NCBI RefSeq assembly: GCF_035645195.1
Contig: NZ_DASQNA010000041.1
Coordinates: 357,651 to 421,650, forward strand
DNA length: 64,000 nucleotides
Direction of reading: 5' to 3'
Source of the DNA: Paenibacillus sp.
Lineage (GTDB): Bacteria; Bacillota; Bacilli; Paenibacillales; YIM-B00363
In this document: positions 61,751 to 64,000 of the stretch, piece after piece
Numbering within the stretch: position 1 is the first letter of the stretch
Layout: each line of letters begins with the position of its first letter
Program-made: the position numbers and the translations under genes
Notes under the pieces: model-generated
Seen by the model: the letters and a program-made list of their open reading frames with translations, nothing else
Database searches by the model: none
What the model was told of the DNA's origin: nothing

Positions 61751-62538
61751 GAACCTCCCCCCCACATCTTCCAAGGGGCTTTGCCTGCAGCCCACAATTG
61801 TTCCAAAGTCGTTCTGTCATGCACCGTGTCCATCGGATGCCAAAAACCAGAATGCTTGTAGGCGAACAATTCTCCATCCTCCGCCAGCCGCTCGAGGGGC
61901 GTTCGTTCGAAAATGGTCTGGTCGTCTTCGATATAGTTGAACACCTCCGGTTGGAGGACGAAGAAACCGCCGCTGACCCAGCCGCCGTCGCCGCTCATTT
62001 TTTCAATGAACGCTTTGACTTTTCCGCCGTTCTCCAATGCTAAGGCTCCGAATCTGCCCTTCGGCTGGACGGCGGTGATCGTAGCGATTTTTCCGTGGGA
62101 TTGATGAAATCTGGTGAGCTCGGTTAAGTTAATATCCGCGACGCCGTCTCCATACGTGAGCAAGAAGGGCTCGTCGCCTACATATTTCTGGATTTTTTTG
62201 ATCCTTCCGCCTGTCATAGTTTCCAATCCGGTCTCGGCCAGAGTGATTTTCCAATGTTCGGCGTCGACGCGAAGAATATCATGGCTGCCCGTACCCGTAT
62301 CAACGCGGAGATCTGCTTTACGGAGATGGTAGTTCAAAAAATACTCTTTGATCACGGAACTCTTATATCCTAAACAAATAATGAATTCCGTGATTCCGTA
62401 GCAGGCATAGATTTTCATGATATGCCACAATATGGGTCGGCCCCCGATCTCGACCATAGGCTTCGGTTTGTGCTGCGTCTCTTCGCTCAACCGGGTACCG
62501 AACCCCCCCGCAAGTATGACGGCCTTCACTTCGCTCAC
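61747..62538 (-). CDS. rfbF: Glucose-1-phosphate cytidylyltransferase
   Basis: 263 residues, the standard RfbF length. The nucleotidyltransferase signature is KAVILAGGFGTRLSEET followed by HKPKPMVEIGGRPILWHIMK; LTYGDGVADINL is the metal site, and GFWHPMDTVHDRTTLEQLW the C-terminus. It forms CDP-glucose from CTP and glucose 1-phosphate, the entry to 3,6-dideoxy- and related CDP-sugars. First gene of a five-gene minus-strand operon, divergent from the cupin gene. Confidence 0.95.
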   Translation of the reverse strand: MSEVKAVILAGGFGTRLSEETQHKPKPMVEIGGRPILWHIMKIYACYGITEFIICLGYKSSVIKEYFLNYHLRKADLRVDTGTGSHDILRVDAEHWKITLAETGLETMTGGRIKKIQKYVGDEPFLLTYGDGVADINLTELTRFHQSHGKIATITAVQPKGRFGALALENGGKVKAFIEKMSGDGGWVSGGFFVLQPEVFNYIEDDQTIFERTPLERLAEDGELFAYKHSGFWHPMDTVHDRTTLEQLWAAGKAPWKMWGGGS

Positions 62539-62729
62539 TTCCTCCCTGTAAAGTTACCCTATTACTATATGGTGGACGCGCTTCGGGGAAACGGGCTATA
62601 CGCGCAATTTTAGAAGGAATAAACGACCGCGCATTTCGGGAAGTTGCTAGCCTGCATGAAACTAGCCGTATCACATTCCGGCTTTTGAAAATATACATGT
62701 AGAATTAGCGGACAATCAGAGGTGATGAA
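62539..62729. promoter_or_regulatory. Divergent intergenic region of the polysaccharide locus
   Basis: 191 bp between rfbF (minus) and the cupin gene (plus), AT-richer than its surroundings, must hold both promoters. I see no clear operator or leader RNA; a short inverted pair GCTAG/CTAGC lies near 62646-62667. Confidence 0.45.
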
Positions 62730-63140
62730 ATGGCGGATCTCGGCTTTGAAATGATTCCGATACAGCCGTACGAGGATCAGCGCGGAAGCCTTAAAAAAAT
62801 CATAATGAAAAGTCTTTTGCAAGAGGTTGCGGAAATCCAAGAAGTATATTTGCTCTATTCCGAAAAGGATAGCGTAAGGGGCAATCATTACCACAAAAGG
62901 ACGCTGGAATATTTCACAGTGGTAAGCGGCACAGCGAAAATCACCCTGATGCATTTGGACACAAGCACGGTGAAAGAAATCTATGTTTCATCCCATGATC
63001 ATCTGGTGATTAAAGTCCCGCCGTACGTCGCGCATGCGTTCAAAAACGAGGCAGATCAGCCGTTAATCATGCTGGCCGTTTCTTCCAAAGAGTACGATAA
63101 GCAGGATACGGACACTTTCCCGATGGAAATTATGAAATAA
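62730..63140 (+). CDS. Cupin-fold sugar-nucleotide modifying protein (FdtA/WxcM/CapF C-terminal-like)
   Basis: 136 residues. GAGGTG lies 5 nt before the ATG. The cupin core shows VRGNHYHKRTLEYFTVVSG with its His pair, then KVPPYVAHAFKNEADQPLI. This resembles the WxcM/FdtA ketoisomerases and the cupin domain of CapF/WbjC. In a locus with sugar-nucleotide enzymes it probably isomerises a keto-sugar. The exact reaction is open. Confidence 0.85.
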   Translation: MADLGFEMIPIQPYEDQRGSLKKIIMKSLLQEVAEIQEVYLLYSEKDSVRGNHYHKRTLEYFTVVSGTAKITLMHLDTSTVKEIYVSSHDHLVIKVPPYVAHAFKNEADQPLIMLAVSSKEYDKQDTDTFPMEIMK

Positions 63141-63167
63141 GCCCGCGCCGATGGAAGGAGAATGGTC

Positions 63168-63860
63168 ATGTTCAAAGAAGTGTCGGTCTTGCTTCCCTAC
63201 AAAGCGGACAACGGATGGAGAAGCGCCGTTTTTGAGTGGGTGATCCGCTATTATCGCGAGACAATGCCCGAGGCGGAGATTTGCGTGGGAGAAAATGCCG
63301 ACGAACCCTTCAATCGATCGAAGGCGATTAATGCCGCCGCTCGGAAAGCCGCGCGGCGCGTCTTCGTTCTCGCGGACGGCGACGTCATTTATGACCCGAG
63401 TCTGCTCGTCGAAGCGATTCAAACGTTGTCTCACGCGCCGTGGGTAATTCCTTTCAACCGGGTAAGGGATATTACGAAGGAGAAGACGGAAGAACTTCTT
63501 CGGAAAGATCCTTGCTGGCCGCTGCCCGGATTGGATGAACGTTGCACGGAAGGGTATATGTCGGAAGCGTTCGCCGGGAAAATCAACATCTTTACTAGAG
63601 AAGCTTTTGAAAAAGCCGGGGGCTTCGACGAACGGTTTGTCGGTTGGGGCGGGGAAGACGATGCGTTCCTGAGCGCGATGAAGACGTTCAACGGGCCATT
63701 CGTAAGATTGAACAGAACGGTGTATCACTGTTGGCACCCGCACGCGGGACCCGACAGCAATCCGCATTACCAAGCCAATCTGGCGTTGCTGGAACGGTAT
63801 CACCACGCTCATGGCAATCCGGAAGCGATGCGGCATGTCATTGGCAAGGAATTTAAATAA
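63168..63860 (+). CDS. Glycosyltransferase (GT2/GT27-like)
   Basis: 230 residues from the ATG at 63168, 7 nt after AAGGAG; an ATG 6 nt earlier is only 1 nt away from the site. VSVLLPYKADNGWRSAVFEW start, donor-metal motif VFVLADGDVIYD, then GGFDERFVGWGGEDDAFLS, the acceptor-side motif found in GT27/GT7-like enzymes. It follows the cupin gene by 27 nt. A group II intron lies directly after the stop. Confidence 0.9.
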   Translation: MFKEVSVLLPYKADNGWRSAVFEWVIRYYRETMPEAEICVGENADEPFNRSKAINAAARKAARRVFVLADGDVIYDPSLLVEAIQTLSHAPWVIPFNRVRDITKEKTEELLRKDPCWPLPGLDERCTEGYMSEAFAGKINIFTREAFEKAGGFDERFVGWGGEDDAFLSAMKTFNGPFVRLNRTVYHCWHPHAGPDSNPHYQANLALLERYHHAHGNPEAMRHVIGKEFK

Positions 63861-63861
63861 C

Positions 63862-64000
63862 AATCGAGTAGGAGAGGGCGGCAAGCCCTCGACCTCTCAC
63901 ACCACCGTACATGCGGGTCCGCATACGGCGGTTCCTAAAGGTTAACGAATCTCAAGATAACGAAAAGTCAGACTCAATAGCCCTTGGTCGTTCCAGAAGG
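63862..64000 (-). mobile_element. 3' end of a group II intron (domains V and VI, end of the maturase gene)
   Basis: On the minus strand the end of a reverse-transcriptase ORF is followed by a 32-nt hairpin (63901-63932) with the form of domain V: a 9-bp lower stem that includes a CGC triad, a two-nt UG bulge on the 3' side, a short upper stem and a four-nt loop. A GAGGGC/GCCCTC hairpin resembling domain VI follows. The left boundary, next to the stop of the glycosyltransferase gene, is approximate. The rest of the element lies beyond the right edge. Confidence 0.78.
63942..64000 (-). CDS. Group II intron reverse transcriptase/maturase (C-terminal end only)
   Basis: Only the last 19 codons are visible: FWNDQGLLSLTFRYLEIR and stop, as at the end of intron maturases. 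The call rests mainly on the intron RNA hairpin just downstream. Confidence 0.65.
   Translation of the reverse strand, partial: FWNDQGLLSLTFRYLEIR

Noticed and set aside
1..64000. CRISPR arrays, tRNA or rRNA genes, and prophage or insertion-sequence genes.
   Set aside because: No regularly spaced repeats, no cloverleaf with TTCRA-type loop, and no transposase or phage motifs were seen apart from the group II intron end.

Overview
The window looks like a chromosomal segment of a GC-rich Firmicute of the Paenibacillaceae (Paenibacillus/Cohnella type). The signs are strong AAGGAGG-like ribosome binding sites, frequent GTG and TTG starts, LplB/YtcP-type sugar ABC systems without their own ATPase, YesM/YesN two-component pairs, large membrane-anchored AraC regulators, and copper-amine-oxidase-like stalk-domain proteins. 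Almost all genes lie on the minus strand. Plus-strand genes are a CheY-like regulator near 39.2 kb and two genes at the right end. All assignments come from reading the sequence; no database search was run.

Region 1-28.3 kb is a carbohydrate-utilisation island with two parallel ABC systems. In the left one, a membrane AraC-type regulator (9909-7645) precedes two permeases, a lipoprotein binding protein and a DUF5703 glycosidase-like protein. These are followed by a MaoC-like hydratase and a binding-protein-like gene without signal peptide that runs off the left edge. In the right one the order of transcription is LplB-type permease, YtcP-type permease, histidine kinase, response regulator, binding lipoprotein, GH95, GH106, a beta-propeller glycosidase, an SGNH esterase and GH78. 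None of the glycosidases has a signal peptide, so rhamnose- and fucose-containing oligosaccharides are probably imported and taken apart in the cytoplasm. A 26-bp element (two GTAAA half-sites, period 20) lies at the same distance from two weak sigma-A promoters and is the likely response-regulator operator.

Region 28.4-38.9 kb is mostly housekeeping: an aldo/keto reductase; a DUF2975/HTH/DUF817 trio; a BtuF-like protein; a gapB-like/pckA gluconeogenic pair; a lipoprotein and a Cys-rich small protein; and a GMC oxidoreductase with gluconate-2-dehydrogenase subunit 3, a membrane protein and two tiny coupled ORFs upstream.

Region 39-56 kb starts with a cyclic-di-GMP-I riboswitch and terminator ahead of the cheY-like gene. 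It continues with a DinB protein, an ABC-2 exporter, and a LacI-controlled operon (TIM-barrel isomerase, PfkB kinase, MFS transporter, hexulose-phosphate synthase, hexuloisomerase). That operon has a clear promoter carrying two operators 22 bp apart. Then come stalk-domain proteins, a CDGSH protein, DUF47/Pit phosphate transport, malate:quinone oxidoreductase and an alpha/beta hydrolase.

Region 56.3-64 kb is a surface-polysaccharide locus: glucose-1-phosphate cytidylyltransferase, two sugar-nucleotide epimerase/dehydratases, a UDP-glucose-type dehydrogenase, and an unusual DUF707-glycosyltransferase-ricin lectin fusion. A cupin sugar-modifying protein and a glycosyltransferase are divergent. 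The window ends in the 3' end of a group II intron on the minus strand.
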